Assembly (NCBI RefSeq): GCF_000332195.1 | Contig: NZ_KB235922.1 | Coordinates: forward strand, 2,132,211 to 2,196,210 | DNA length: 64,000 nt | Origin: Pleurocapsa sp. PCC 7319 | Lineage (GTDB): Bacteria > Cyanobacteriota > Cyanobacteriia > Cyanobacteriales > Xenococcaceae | Direction: 5' to 3' | Shown here: in pieces, positions 1-8,914 of the stretch | Numbering within the stretch: the first letter of the stretch is position 1 | Layout: each line of letters opens with the position of its first letter | Made by a program: the position numbers and the translations under genes | Notes under the pieces: generated by a model | What the model saw: only the letters and a program-made list of their open reading frames with translations | The model's database searches: none | Told to the model about the DNA's origin: nothing

Positions 1-1011
1 AAAAAACTGCAGAGATTTTTAGATTTACCAAGTTTAACGATTGAAACAATTTGGTTACCGCTCTTCAAAGATTGGTTAAACCAGCGTTTTACTAGGGATG
101 AAGTGCTATATATTGCCATAGACAGAACGAGATGGGGATTGATTAATTTACTGATGGTGAGTCTGATTATTAATCATAGAGCAATTCCCATTTACTTTGA
201 GCTATTAGACCATGTGGGGAATAGTGATTTAGAGACTCAAACCACAATTCTGAGTCGAGTTATACCAGTATTAAAAGGGTATAAAAAAGTCATCTTGGGA
301 GACCGAGAATTTTGTTCAGTTGATTTAGCCAAATGGTTGCAGCAACAGCAGCAAACCTATTTCTGCTTACGGCTCAAACGCAACGCTTATTTGGAGATAG
401 AACCAGAAATTTGGGTGCAGTTACAAGCGGTGGGATTAAGACCAGGAGTATCCCTCTATTTTCAAGGAGTTAAAGTGACGAAAACTAAGGGTTTTGCCGG
501 AGCTAATATCGTTTGTAAGTGGAAAAGAAAATATAGAGGTTGGACAGCTGATGAAGCCTGGTTTATTTTGAGCAACCTAAATAGTTTGGATGAAGCTCTT
601 AACGCTTATCAAAAACGATTTGGCATTGAAGAGATGTTTAGAGACTTTAAAAGTGGTGGCTATAATCTCGAAGGAACCAAGGTATCAGATAAAAGATTAA
701 TGACTTTAATTCTGTTAATTACTCTGGCTTATTCTCAAGCTACTTTCTGTGGAGAAATCATCAAGAATAAAGGAATAGCTAAATATGTAGGTCGAGTCAA
801 AGAAAAAGGCAGAAATTATCCCAGACACAGCAATTTTTATCTGGGTTTACACGCGATTGCGCTCCGCGCACTGGCTTTGCCAATCGCTTGGTTAGAGTCG
901 ATTCAATTCTTTGCTGTTGAAATTCGGGAATTAATGAAGTTAAGTCCCCAGAAATGCGCTAATTATCAGCGAGGTCTTAGGGCTGCAAGCTTGATTGCAT
1001 CTAGTCTTTAG
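1..1011 (+). CDS. IS4-family transposase, 5' end cut by window edge
   Basis: The reading frame is open from base 1, so this is the C-terminal part (337 codons visible) of a DDE transposase that begins outside the window; the GTG at 103 is only an internal candidate start. The IS4-type D motif AIDRTRW lies just after it, and the Y-x2-R-x3-E-x6-K signature is seen as YQKRFGIEEMFRDFK near 610-655. It would catalyse cut-and-paste movement of its element. No right terminal repeat could be defined, though a short CACCC/GGGTG inverted pair follows the stop. The frame is intact in what is visible, so the protein may be active. Confidence 0.85.
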   Translation, partial: KKLQRFLDLPSLTIETIWLPLFKDWLNQRFTRDEVLYIAIDRTRWGLINLLMVSLIINHRAIPIYFELLDHVGNSDLETQTTILSRVIPVLKGYKKVILGDREFCSVDLAKWLQQQQQTYFCLRLKRNAYLEIEPEIWVQLQAVGLRPGVSLYFQGVKVTKTKGFAGANIVCKWKRKYRGWTADEAWFILSNLNSLDEALNAYQKRFGIEEMFRDFKSGGYNLEGTKVSDKRLMTLILLITLAYSQATFCGEIIKNKGIAKYVGRVKEKGRNYPRHSNFYLGLHAIALRALALPIAWLESIQFFAVEIRELMKLSPQKCANYQRGLRAASLIASSL

Positions 1012-1142
1012 CATTTTCTGTCACCCCGACAGGGTGGATTGTTAGGAGAAAACTCGATTACCGTGACTATAGAAGCCCAACCAAGTTAGTGCGATCGCGC
1101 TAACCTTTTTCCTTTCGCCTGATCAACCTCTAGTTTATGATT

Positions 1143-1371
1143 AACGTGAGTTCGACAGATTTTACTGAGGATCTAATTCTACTAGGACTTACGCAGTGAA
1201 ACGAAAAATCAAGGTTTTTGGTTATCGGTAACAGGGAACAGAAGGTTACTAGTACTTAGTGCGTAAGTCCTGTCTTCATTAATAGAAACTAAAGAATAAG
1301 CTGTTCCCGATTCCCGATTGCCTCTTCCCTCTTCCAAAACTAGTCAATTTTGGACTCATCGAACTCACGTT
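1143..1371. mobile_element. MITE-like element with inverted ends AACGTGAGTTCGA
   Basis: Thirteen bases, AACGTGAGTTCGA at 1143-1155, recur as an exact reverse complement at 1359-1371, with partial matching just outside. The 229-bp interval has no coding potential and holds a second, nested inverted-repeat element. This is the structure of a non-autonomous transposable element; the family is not recognised. Confidence 0.5.
1184..1271. mobile_element. MITE-like element with inverted ends AGGACTTACGCA
   Basis: AGGACTTACGCA at 1184 and its exact reverse complement ending at 1271 bound an 88-bp non-coding segment. Similar AGGACTTACGCA-ended small repeats are, to my knowledge, common in cyanobacterial genomes. 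It sits inside the larger inverted-repeat element at 1143-1371, so it probably inserted second. Confidence 0.6.
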
Positions 1372-1423
1372 GATTAGTTACAAAGAGCGATCGCATTTTT
1401 GACAAAATTATTCTGAGTGCCGG

Positions 1424-2620
1424 TTAAACTTTCACAGTATCAGGAATCTGAGAGACGATTTGTTTGCCAATTTCAATGGAAGAGGTAGCAGCAGGAGACG
1501 GAGCATTACAGACGTGCATGACTCGATCTCGATTGAGGATTAAAAAGTCTTCAACCATTGAGCCATCAATTTTTAAAGCTTGCGCTCTCACCCCTGCTGG
1601 AGTTGGTACGATATCTTCCCCTTGCACTTCCGGAATTAATCTTTGCAAACTACGAACAAAGATGAACTTACTATAGGAACGAATCATCTCCTGTAAACCT
1701 TCTTTGGGATACTTAGTGGCTAATTTCCAAAAGCCAGGATAAGTCATGGTATCCATAAAGTCTTGGAGATTGAAGTCAAATTTATTATAAGCTTCTCGCT
1801 TGAATCCTAACACTGCATTAGGTCCTGCCTGGACACTACCATTGATCAGAGGGTGGAAATGCACTCCTAAAAAGGGAAAATTAGGATTGGGAACAGGGTA
1901 AATTGCTCCATTCACTAAATAGCGTTTTTCAGGGGTTAATTCGTAATATTCGCCTCTGAAAGGAATTATCTTAGCTGGAGGTTTGTCTTTAGCTAATTCC
2001 GTGATGCGATCGCTGTAGAGTCCGGCACAGTTAATGAGAAATTTGGTTTGATATTCGCCGTTATTGGTTTCTAAAATATGACCTTCTGAGGTAGTCTTAA
2101 TGCCCTGAACACAGGTATTAGTGAACAATTCTACACCTTGTTCTTTAGCGATCGCGGCATACTTTTGACAAACTTGCTTATAATCGACAATTCCCGTAGC
2201 TTTAACCCGAATGCCTGCCAAACAATTAACATGAGGTTCAATTTCCTGAACCTGCTCTTTAGTTAGTTTACTAATGTCAATTTCATTAGCGAGACCTCTT
2301 TGGTAGAGATTTTCTAATAAGGGCAATTCATGAGGCTCAGTCGCTATGATTACTTTGCCGCAGATATCATAGTTAATATTGTGTTGTTCACAAAAAGCTA
2401 CCATGGAACGATTACCCTCACGACAAAGCTTGGCTTTGAAGCTGCCTGGTTTGTAATAAATACCAGAATGGATTATGCCGCTATTATGTCCTGTTTGATG
2501 TGCTGCCCAAGATGCTTCTTTTTCCAATATGGCAATTTTGGCTGAGGGAAACTTTTGGCTCAAAGCCATTGCTGTAGATAAGCCAACAATACCACCACCA
2601 ATAATTGTAAAGTTGTACAT
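1424..2620 (-). CDS. lhgO: L-2-hydroxyglutarate oxidase (LhgO family)
   Basis: FAD-dependent oxidase of 398 residues that converts L-2-hydroxyglutarate to 2-oxoglutarate, a metabolite-repair reaction. The N-terminus carries the dinucleotide-binding motif IIGGGIVGLSTA, followed by the family-typical HQTGHNSGIIHSGIYY stretch, and the C-terminal part has the conserved APSPAATSSIEIG segment. Length matches the family. The ATG at 2620 places the GxGxxG motif close to the N-terminus, as expected. It stands alone between a MITE cluster and an IS200/IS605 remnant, so no operon context is visible. DAO-superfamily relatives such as glycerol-3-phosphate dehydrogenase are less likely given the HSGIYY motif. 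Confidence 0.9.
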   Translation of the reverse strand: MYNFTIIGGGIVGLSTAMALSQKFPSAKIAILEKEASWAAHQTGHNSGIIHSGIYYKPGSFKAKLCREGNRSMVAFCEQHNINYDICGKVIIATEPHELPLLENLYQRGLANEIDISKLTKEQVQEIEPHVNCLAGIRVKATGIVDYKQVCQKYAAIAKEQGVELFTNTCVQGIKTTSEGHILETNNGEYQTKFLINCAGLYSDRITELAKDKPPAKIIPFRGEYYELTPEKRYLVNGAIYPVPNPNFPFLGVHFHPLINGSVQAGPNAVLGFKREAYNKFDFNLQDFMDTMTYPGFWKLATKYPKEGLQEMIRSYSKFIFVRSLQRLIPEVQGEDIVPTPAGVRAQALKIDGSMVEDFLILNRDRVMHVCNAPSPAATSSIEIGKQIVSQIPDTVKV

Positions 2621-2734
2621 AATAAGCCTGATGTGAATTAGCTTTAACTATATTAATCTTTTGCTCTAAATATTGTGGGTGAAGGGAAAATTTACTCGGT
2701 GCAACCTTCATCCTTCACCAATTTTGTTTTTTTA

Positions 2735-3150
2735 TCCTTTTGTGAGCGAGAAGACCCCTGTCTTATAGACATGGGGATGAAAGCGAACTTGGCAACAAAG
2801 GGTTGAGAGTTGACATTTTCGACACAAAATCTTTATATACCAAGATTTTGAACTGATGTACTATAGTTTTGTAGATGAAAACCAAGTCTATAATCAGTAC
2901 TTTGAAAAGAGAATATATAGGGTTCCACTCACAAGAGCTTGAGTGGGTAAAATATTCTAGCCACGAAGTTAAGAAGATTTGCTTCACTGTACTGGAGGAC
3001 AACCAGGAACAGACTGCCTGTAATGGTAGTGAAAGCTTGTGGATCGACCTCTTTCGGGGATGTGTCTTCACCATTGGTGTTCTCATCTAGATACGTCGGG
3101 ATGAATCAAGAATCCCCCGCATTCTATGCGTGGGGAGTGTCAATTTGATT
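2735..3150 (+). mobile_element. Internally deleted IS200/IS605-type element with tnpB C-terminal remnant
   Basis: A hairpin at 2755-2776 (CCCCTGTC / GACATGGGG arms) and another at 3115-3135 (CCCCGCAT / ATGCGTGGGG arms) resemble the subterminal hairpins of IS200/IS605 elements, which lack terminal inverted repeats. Between them only about 340 bp remain. One plus-strand frame near 3020-3149 reads VVKACGSTS...GMNQES and then stops, which resembles the tail of cyanobacterial TnpB proteins (T-x-ACG ... KQE). tnpA and the TnpB catalytic core are missing. A 71-codon ORF at 2875-3090 in another frame has no recognisable domain. Outer boundaries are approximate. Confidence 0.6.
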
Positions 3151-3171
3151 ACTGACTAATATAAATTAGCC

Positions 3172-4365
3172 TTAAACTTTAGTTGTTTGCTTTTGTTTGT
3201 TTTTTTGAATCCACCAAGAAGTACAAGGAATTTTACTCTTGTCACAACGATGGGCAAATTTTTCAGCTACTTCAGTTACTTCCTTGAGTAGACCTTGACT
3301 GAGGGTAGTAGGTTGCAATCCTAAATCGAGAAATCGCTGGTTTTTGACAAACAGCTCGTTTTCGGATGCTTCATTCCGGGGGTTTTCCAAATAAGCAATT
3401 TCTACTCCAGTCATTTCCGAAACCATTTTGGCGAGATCTTTAACGCAATGGGTTTCAGTCATTTGGTTAAGAATTCTGACTCGCTCCCCTTTAGAGGGAG
3501 GATTGGCGATCGCCAGTTCCACACAGCGTACCGTATCTTTGATGTGAATAAAGGCTCTAGTCTGTCCTCCAGTACCATGTACCGTTAAAGGATAGCCGAT
3601 CGCAGCTTGCATTAAAAAACGATTAAGGACAGTGCCATAGTCTCCATCATAGTCAAAACGGTTGACTAGTTTTTCGTGCATGAGAGTTTCGGGAGTATTA
3701 GTTCCCCAAACAATGCCCTGGTGTAAGTCGGTGACGCGAATACCGTCGTTTTTATTGTAGTAATAGAAAAATAACTGATCCTGGGTTTTAGTCATGTGGT
3801 AAACGCTACCAGGATTTGCTGGATAGAGAATTTCCTGTTGAATGCGATCGCCACTATCGGTAACGACTTCTACGTCCAAGTAGCCTTCAGGAATTTTCAT
3901 CCCTGCGGTACCGTAACCATAAACACCCATTGTGCCTAAGTGTACCAGGTGAATGTCTAAACCCGACTCCACAATGGCACAGAGTAAATTGTTGGTAGCA
4001 TTGAGGTTATTATTAACCGTGTATCGCTTATGTTTAGAAGACTTCATCGAATAGGGTGCAGCCCGTTGTTCGGCAAAATGCACAATAGCATCGGGTTTTT
4101 CTGCCAAAATCAAGTTCAATAGGCGATCATACTCTTCTGCAATATCAATATTGTAAAATTTAATTTCTTTACCGGTTAAATCTTTCCAAGTGCTTAGCCT
4201 TTGTCCAATAGGTGCGATCGGAGTCAGAGAACTAACTTCTAATTCATTATCAATATTGCGTCTAGATAAATTATCGACAATCACTACTTCATAGTCGAGA
4301 TTCGATAAGTGTAGTGAGGTCGGCCAGCCACAAAAACCGTCTCCACCCAAAATGATAACTTTCAT
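3172..4365 (-). CDS. sqdB: UDP-sulfoquinovose synthase SqdB
   Basis: Converts UDP-glucose and sulfite to UDP-sulfoquinovose, the head-group donor for the thylakoid sulfolipid SQDG. It is an extended short-chain dehydrogenase: the NAD-binding motif is GGDGFCGWPTSLHLS at the N-terminus, and the active-site region has TMGVYGYG and the Y-x3-K motif as YHMTK. The length of 397 residues is typical. The ATG at 4365 is followed at once by the nucleotide-binding strand. It is the last gene of a same-strand run of glycosyltransferases. The partner sqdX, often adjacent in cyanobacteria, is not next to it here. Confidence 0.95.
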   Translation of the reverse strand: MKVIILGGDGFCGWPTSLHLSNLDYEVVIVDNLSRRNIDNELEVSSLTPIAPIGQRLSTWKDLTGKEIKFYNIDIAEEYDRLLNLILAEKPDAIVHFAEQRAAPYSMKSSKHKRYTVNNNLNATNNLLCAIVESGLDIHLVHLGTMGVYGYGTAGMKIPEGYLDVEVVTDSGDRIQQEILYPANPGSVYHMTKTQDQLFFYYYNKNDGIRVTDLHQGIVWGTNTPETLMHEKLVNRFDYDGDYGTVLNRFLMQAAIGYPLTVHGTGGQTRAFIHIKDTVRCVELAIANPPSKGERVRILNQMTETHCVKDLAKMVSEMTGVEIAYLENPRNEASENELFVKNQRFLDLGLQPTTLSQGLLKEVTEVAEKFAHRCDKSKIPCTSWWIQKNKQKQTTKV

Positions 4366-4453
4366 ATTGTACTCCCAACAATAAAATTCATAATTAAATG
4401 ATTCTGATCTAGGTTGAATCGTTAATATGTAACCTAGAATATTTAACCAAACT

Positions 4454-5578
4454 TTATGCCTCCATTTTCGCTTTTACACGAGAATTGTGCTTTGGAATAC
4501 TAGATCGCGATTCAAAAAAGCAATTATCTTTGTTCCCGACAATCTCTCTGAGATAAAGTTGATAGCCAAAACCAGTAAAGTGAGCAATCGGCATGGTGGC
4601 GATCGCGATCGTGCAACATAACCAGCGACTAACTAAGCTGGGAACAGGCTTTTGCCGATGATACCAAAACTCATCACGGAATACGCTCTTATATTTTAAA
4701 GTTATCCGACCAGCTTCTAAAGCGATTATACATAAACCCAAGATGATTATCGGTATTGTATGTAGTGAGCCATTCAACAGGGTAAAATCAGTGATTAAGG
4801 CTATAATTACTAAAAGCAACCCAAAAAAAGGAATTTTATTCCGTAGAGGCAGTTTGTCCGCATATCTAGCAGATATAATACAGCTGCCCCGACCATACTT
4901 GACATACTGTCGCCATAAACTGAGCCAATTACGACGAGGGAAATACCAGACTTTAATTTTAGAACTAATATAAATAGCGCGATCGCCTTTAATTTTTTGA
5001 AGACGGAAGTTTAGCTCAGAGTCTTCTTTACGAGTAACTTCATATCCACCAATAGATTCTAAAGCAGAACGCCAAAAACAGCCTAAAAATACGGTTTCAG
5101 CATAACCATTATAGTGAGGATCGCGATATTTGGCGCCCCCGCTACCCAAAAGACTCCTCGATGCCAGAGCCACTCCTGCCTGAAATGTATTAGCTGCTAT
5201 AAATCGTTGAGCCCCGCCAACATTGATAGCCTGAGATCCTTGTAAAGCTGCTACGCACTGTTCTACATAGTCAGGAGCATAATTACAGTGAGCATCAGCT
5301 CTTAAAAAGATATCTCCTTGGCAAGCTTCTAGACCAATATTGAGAGCGGCTGACTGAATACGTCGTGGATTTTCTAATAACCTAACTTTAGAATAATTGT
5401 GGGATAAACCTATGACCTTATCTTGGGTACCATCTGTGCTGTGTCCATCTATGATTAATATCTCTAATAGATTAGAATATTCGGATGCCAGAAACTTCTC
5501 GACTACTGCTTCAATATTGTCAACTTCGTTATACGTAGGGATAATAATCGAAACAGAAGGATTTTTACTCACACTCAT
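4454..5578 (-). CDS. Family 2 glycosyltransferase (ExoA-like), membrane-associated
   Basis: A 374-residue GT-A fold glycosyltransferase. The N-terminal nucleotide-sugar domain shows VSIIIPTYNE and IIDGHSTDGT, with an acidic metal-binding segment RADAHCNY near residue 115 and a later RKEDSELNFR motif. The C-terminal third has hydrophobic segments (about residues 250-290 and 325-345) suggesting membrane anchoring. The arrangement resembles ExoA-type succinoglycan transferases. It probably adds a sugar to a lipid-linked glycan in the cytoplasmic membrane. It lies 88 bp upstream of sqdB on the same strand. Donor and acceptor cannot be deduced. Confidence 0.85.
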   Translation of the reverse strand: MSVSKNPSVSIIIPTYNEVDNIEAVVEKFLASEYSNLLEILIIDGHSTDGTQDKVIGLSHNYSKVRLLENPRRIQSAALNIGLEACQGDIFLRADAHCNYAPDYVEQCVAALQGSQAINVGGAQRFIAANTFQAGVALASRSLLGSGGAKYRDPHYNGYAETVFLGCFWRSALESIGGYEVTRKEDSELNFRLQKIKGDRAIYISSKIKVWYFPRRNWLSLWRQYVKYGRGSCIISARYADKLPLRNKIPFFGLLLVIIALITDFTLLNGSLHTIPIIILGLCIIALEAGRITLKYKSVFRDEFWYHRQKPVPSLVSRWLCCTIAIATMPIAHFTGFGYQLYLREIVGNKDNCFFESRSSIPKHNSRVKAKMEA

Positions 5579-5670
5579 GTTGATATTTGTCTAAGGTAGT
5601 TATAGGTGTATCACTAGTTAGTGAAATTATCGTCAAATACGGCAAAAACATTTCAAATTGAGGGTGAATT

Positions 5671-6435
5671 TCACTTAATTGGTTGTTCCAGCTCAATTAA
5701 AACTAACCATGCTTGTTGTCTGATTCCTGGTATTCTCAATAAAATTGAATCAATCAACTCACAACAACGAAGAAGAATTTTAAATCCTGGTTTATCTGCA
5801 ATGAAGCTAGCTACTAATGAGGTTAGATAAAAGTAGTGAATCTTGCTCTGTTTGAATTTAGATTTAATTGCCTTTAAATCTCTTTCTAACAGGGGATGTT
5901 CGTCTTCAGTACGAATAGTCGGTGTCAGACGGCGATAGAGGTTAATCAAAAGATTGTGTCCCAATGGCTCCAGAAATACCGCTTTCCCTTGCGGCTTGAG
6001 AGTTTTGACAATAGATTTAGTTGCTAAAGCCAAATCCAAGTGATGTAGTATTCCTGAACCACAAATTAAGTCATGAGAGCTTTCGCCAAACTCTAGGTTT
6101 TCCGCGTTCATGACCTTAAATTCTAGATTGTCGCCAAGATTTTCTCTAACTGCTTGCTGATGGGCAATGTCAATGGCAACTGGCGAAATATCAATTCCCG
6201 TTACCAACTTTGCCTGATTTTTGGCAATTTTGAAAGCACAACTCCCTTTTCCACAGCCATATTCAATTACCTGAGAATTTTGACTGCTGTCTAGCAAGCT
6301 TTTTTGATATGCTTTGGTAATCGAATCTGTAATGCTGTAGAATTTACCTACTTTTTGCCGCCGTTTATAATCTTCAGTATAACGGAGGTCATGAAATTGC
6401 TGTTCCCGTTCAATTCTCTCACTACTTTTGGTCAT
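5671..6435 (-). CDS. Class I SAM-dependent methyltransferase
   Basis: A 254-residue Rossmann-fold methyltransferase. SAM-binding motif I is VIEYGCGKGSCAFKIAK near residue 57, motif II is the acidic VTGIDIS strand end, and the post-motif region reads LICGSGILHHLDL, typical of UbiE/Methyltransf_11-type enzymes. The C-terminal part is hydrophobic and basic and may sit on a membrane. Because it lies between two GT2 genes on the same strand, it likely methylates a sugar or lipid-linked glycan, but this rests on context only. Confidence 0.8.
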   Translation of the reverse strand: MTKSSERIEREQQFHDLRYTEDYKRRQKVGKFYSITDSITKAYQKSLLDSSQNSQVIEYGCGKGSCAFKIAKNQAKLVTGIDISPVAIDIAHQQAVRENLGDNLEFKVMNAENLEFGESSHDLICGSGILHHLDLALATKSIVKTLKPQGKAVFLEPLGHNLLINLYRRLTPTIRTEDEHPLLERDLKAIKSKFKQSKIHYFYLTSLVASFIADKPGFKILLRCCELIDSILLRIPGIRQQAWLVLIELEQPIK

Positions 6436-6517
6436 TTACACTGTTACCTCAATATTTATTTTGCCAATCTTAATTTTTGTCCCTGAATTGATAAAAAATT
6501 CCATCGCCAAAAAAAAA

Positions 6518-7432
6518 TTAATAAGACAAGTTTTTGCCCTCGTCGATTAAATTACTCAGGTTAGAAGTTTTTTGTTTGATTTTATGTTTAATTGAAACTG
6601 CTTTTTGTCCCATAATTGCTACTAATAAATGCTTAGTATAGCCGATAAAAATTAACCGTAAAGCTAGCAAAACATTGTGGACAGTGCTCAGTTTGGCTTT
6701 ACGAATTTTCATAGCTTCTCTGGCTCTAATCCACAAATTAGTTAATTTTTCTGATACTCCTCCCATACTCATTAAAGCTAAAACATCATCAGCAAAAATA
6801 AACTGAACTATTTTACTGTGATAGGCTCTGAAAATAAAATCATAATCTCCACCAATTTTAAACTCGGGGTCAAAGTAACCAATTGTTTCATAAATGTTTT
6901 TAGTTACAAATGTTGCAGGATGGTTAATTGGCATTCCTAAATTAATCCGCCGTCTTAAATCCGTTGGACTTCGTTTTTGGATAAATTCAATCTTGGTATT
7001 ATTATCAAAACGAGTCATAGCTCCGGTAATAATTAAATATTCATTTTGCTGATTATTTTTATATAATTTGGCAACTTTTTTTAGAGCATCTTGATTATAT
7101 AAATCACCACAATTTAAAATACCGATGATTTTGCCTTTTGCTACTCTAATTCCTTTATTCATGGCATCATAAATACCACGATCGCTTTCGCTAATCCAAT
7201 ATGCCAGGTTTTTTTCGTACTGTTTGATAATCTCTAGGGTTCCATCTGTAGACCCACCATCAATAATAATATATTCCACATTTTCGTAGGATTGATTAAT
7301 TACTGATTTAATAGTTGACTCTAAAAAATTTTTGCCATTAAAAATCACCGTGATTATGGAAATCAAAGGGTAATATTCTGAATTTTGAGAGCTTATTTTA
7401 GGCTGGTAATTGTTACTTACATTTGTTTTCAT
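6518..7432 (-). CDS. Family 2 glycosyltransferase (WcaA-like)
   Basis: A 304-residue GT2 enzyme. PLISIITVIFNG and IIDGGSTDGT form the nucleotide-binding start, followed by WISESDRGIYDAMNKGI, a hallmark of the subfamily near WcaE/PGL transferases, and GGDYDFIFRAY as the likely acceptor-side acidic motif. There are no clear membrane helices apart from a moderately hydrophobic tail. It starts 1 bp after the stop of the upstream GT4 gene, so the two are probably co-translated. Role: transfer of one sugar during assembly of a surface polysaccharide or glycolipid; specificity unknown. Confidence 0.85.
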   Translation of the reverse strand: MKTNVSNNYQPKISSQNSEYYPLISIITVIFNGKNFLESTIKSVINQSYENVEYIIIDGGSTDGTLEIIKQYEKNLAYWISESDRGIYDAMNKGIRVAKGKIIGILNCGDLYNQDALKKVAKLYKNNQQNEYLIITGAMTRFDNNTKIEFIQKRSPTDLRRRINLGMPINHPATFVTKNIYETIGYFDPEFKIGGDYDFIFRAYHSKIVQFIFADDVLALMSMGGVSEKLTNLWIRAREAMKIRKAKLSTVHNVLLALRLIFIGYTKHLLVAIMGQKAVSIKHKIKQKTSNLSNLIDEGKNLSY

Positions 7433-7433
7433 T

Positions 7434-8789
7434 TTAATTAGCTAAAATTTCTTGATAAAGTTTAATATATTCCTGTGTTTGTTGCTCAATAGTAAATTTT
7501 TGTTTTGTTTTTTCCGTAGCTGAATTTGAGAGGCTTTGCCAACGCTCTGACTTTTCTATGATCCAAGTAATGCCCTGAGCAAGATCTTGGGAATCATATG
7601 GTGTTGCCAGGTAGCCATTTTGTTGGTGTTCAATGAGATCGGACATTCCTCCAATATCAAAGGCAACGCTAGGAGTGCCACAAGCCAATGCTTCCATTAC
7701 TGTATTGGATAGATTTTCTTGGACAGAAGGAGCAATAAAAACATCTACTGCTGAATAAAGTAAAGAAATAGATATATCATCATTTAATTTTCCTAGATAA
7801 TGAGCTTTAAAGCTAAAATTTGGTAAATAGTTAGGTTGAGAAGCCCCAAAAATAACTAATTCAACCTCCTCTGGTGTGTAATATTGTTCCAGATATTGTA
7901 ATGCTGGCATCAGCAAGTGAAAACCTTTGCGATAATCTTTCGTGGCACTAACGGCACCAAATAAGATAATCTTCTTATCTGCTGGTAATTTAAACATCCT
8001 TCTTGCGAGGTGCTTTGGATGAGGTTGATAAATTTGTGGATCGATTCCATTGCCAATTACCTTAACAACAAGATTTTGAAATAATGAGCTTGCTTGGGCA
8101 CATTCTGCTAGCCATTTGCTAGGAGTAACGATAGTTAGGTTTAGATCCTTCCAAGCATTAGCTTTGCGTTGCCAGATCCAACGAGATAAATCCCAATCAC
8201 GATCGCTGTCTAGTTGAGGACAAGAGCCACAGGATTGTTGATAGCGATCGCATTTGCCACTATAGTGACACCCTCCCGTAAATGCCCACATATCATGAAA
8301 AGTCCAGACCAAAGGCTGCTTTAGTTTTGCGAAAGCCTCGATGGGCATAAAACCCCCACAGATCCAGTGAATGTTAATAATATCGGGATTAATTTGCTCT
8401 ATTTTATTGACAGTTTTATTAGGGAGCCATTGAGAAGAATAAATATTAATTCCAGGGTCGCGGTTACGGTGCAGAGTGAAGGGTAACTGATCCAAAGTGG
8501 GTTTAATCGCCGCGATTCCTCTTTGAATTTTACTTGTGGGTGCAATGACCGTATGATCATCACCTAGTTTATTCTGTACTAACATCTGGGAGTCAATTCC
8601 AGCTGTTAATAAGCCTTGATGCAGTCGGTAGGCAGCCCGCGCGGCACCACCACTTATATCTGTTGTACTTAAAATCAGAACCTTCAAAATACTATGATGA
8701 ATAAAATAGTCACAGGTTACTCTCCGCAAACGTCCAATATAGTTGCCTCTGGTCTCCCTAAAGGATAAGGACCTAGGAATGTTCGTCAA
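7434..8789 (-). CDS. Family 4 glycosyltransferase (GT-B fold)
   Basis: A GT-B glycosyltransferase. The N-terminal domain starts with KVLILSTTDISGGAARAAYR; the C-terminal donor domain has SATKDYRKGFHLL and the family signature E-x7-E in QENLSNTVMEAL, followed by CGTPSVAFDIGG. A Cys cluster (GCHYSGKCDRYQQSCGSCP, near residue 170) occurs in WcaC-like relatives. The start is uncertain: both candidates, at 8789 and at 8687, are TTG, and the 34 residues before the conserved core look unlike the family, so 8687 may be the true start. Head of the glycan gene run that continues to sqdB. Confidence 0.85.
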   Translation of the reverse strand: MTNIPRSLSFRETRGNYIGRLRRVTCDYFIHHSILKVLILSTTDISGGAARAAYRLHQGLLTAGIDSQMLVQNKLGDDHTVIAPTSKIQRGIAAIKPTLDQLPFTLHRNRDPGINIYSSQWLPNKTVNKIEQINPDIINIHWICGGFMPIEAFAKLKQPLVWTFHDMWAFTGGCHYSGKCDRYQQSCGSCPQLDSDRDWDLSRWIWQRKANAWKDLNLTIVTPSKWLAECAQASSLFQNLVVKVIGNGIDPQIYQPHPKHLARRMFKLPADKKIILFGAVSATKDYRKGFHLLMPALQYLEQYYTPEEVELVIFGASQPNYLPNFSFKAHYLGKLNDDISISLLYSAVDVFIAPSVQENLSNTVMEALACGTPSVAFDIGGMSDLIEHQQNGYLATPYDSQDLAQGITWIIEKSERWQSLSNSATEKTKQKFTIEQQTQEYIKLYQEILAN

Positions 8790-8914
8790 GATACTACGGG
8801 GTCAGCCGTAATCTTTGACCAATGAAATTGTACTGTTAAATAGCAAAAATCAAAGATATTTTGCATGAATTTGCCACCAAATCAGCTCACAATTACTTCG
8901 TATTGAGCGAAAAC

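Noticed and set aside
2875-3090. 71-codon plus-strand frame in the IS200/IS605 remnant
   Set aside because: No transposase motif in this frame; the TnpB-like tail is in a different frame and the interval is better explained as an internally deleted element.
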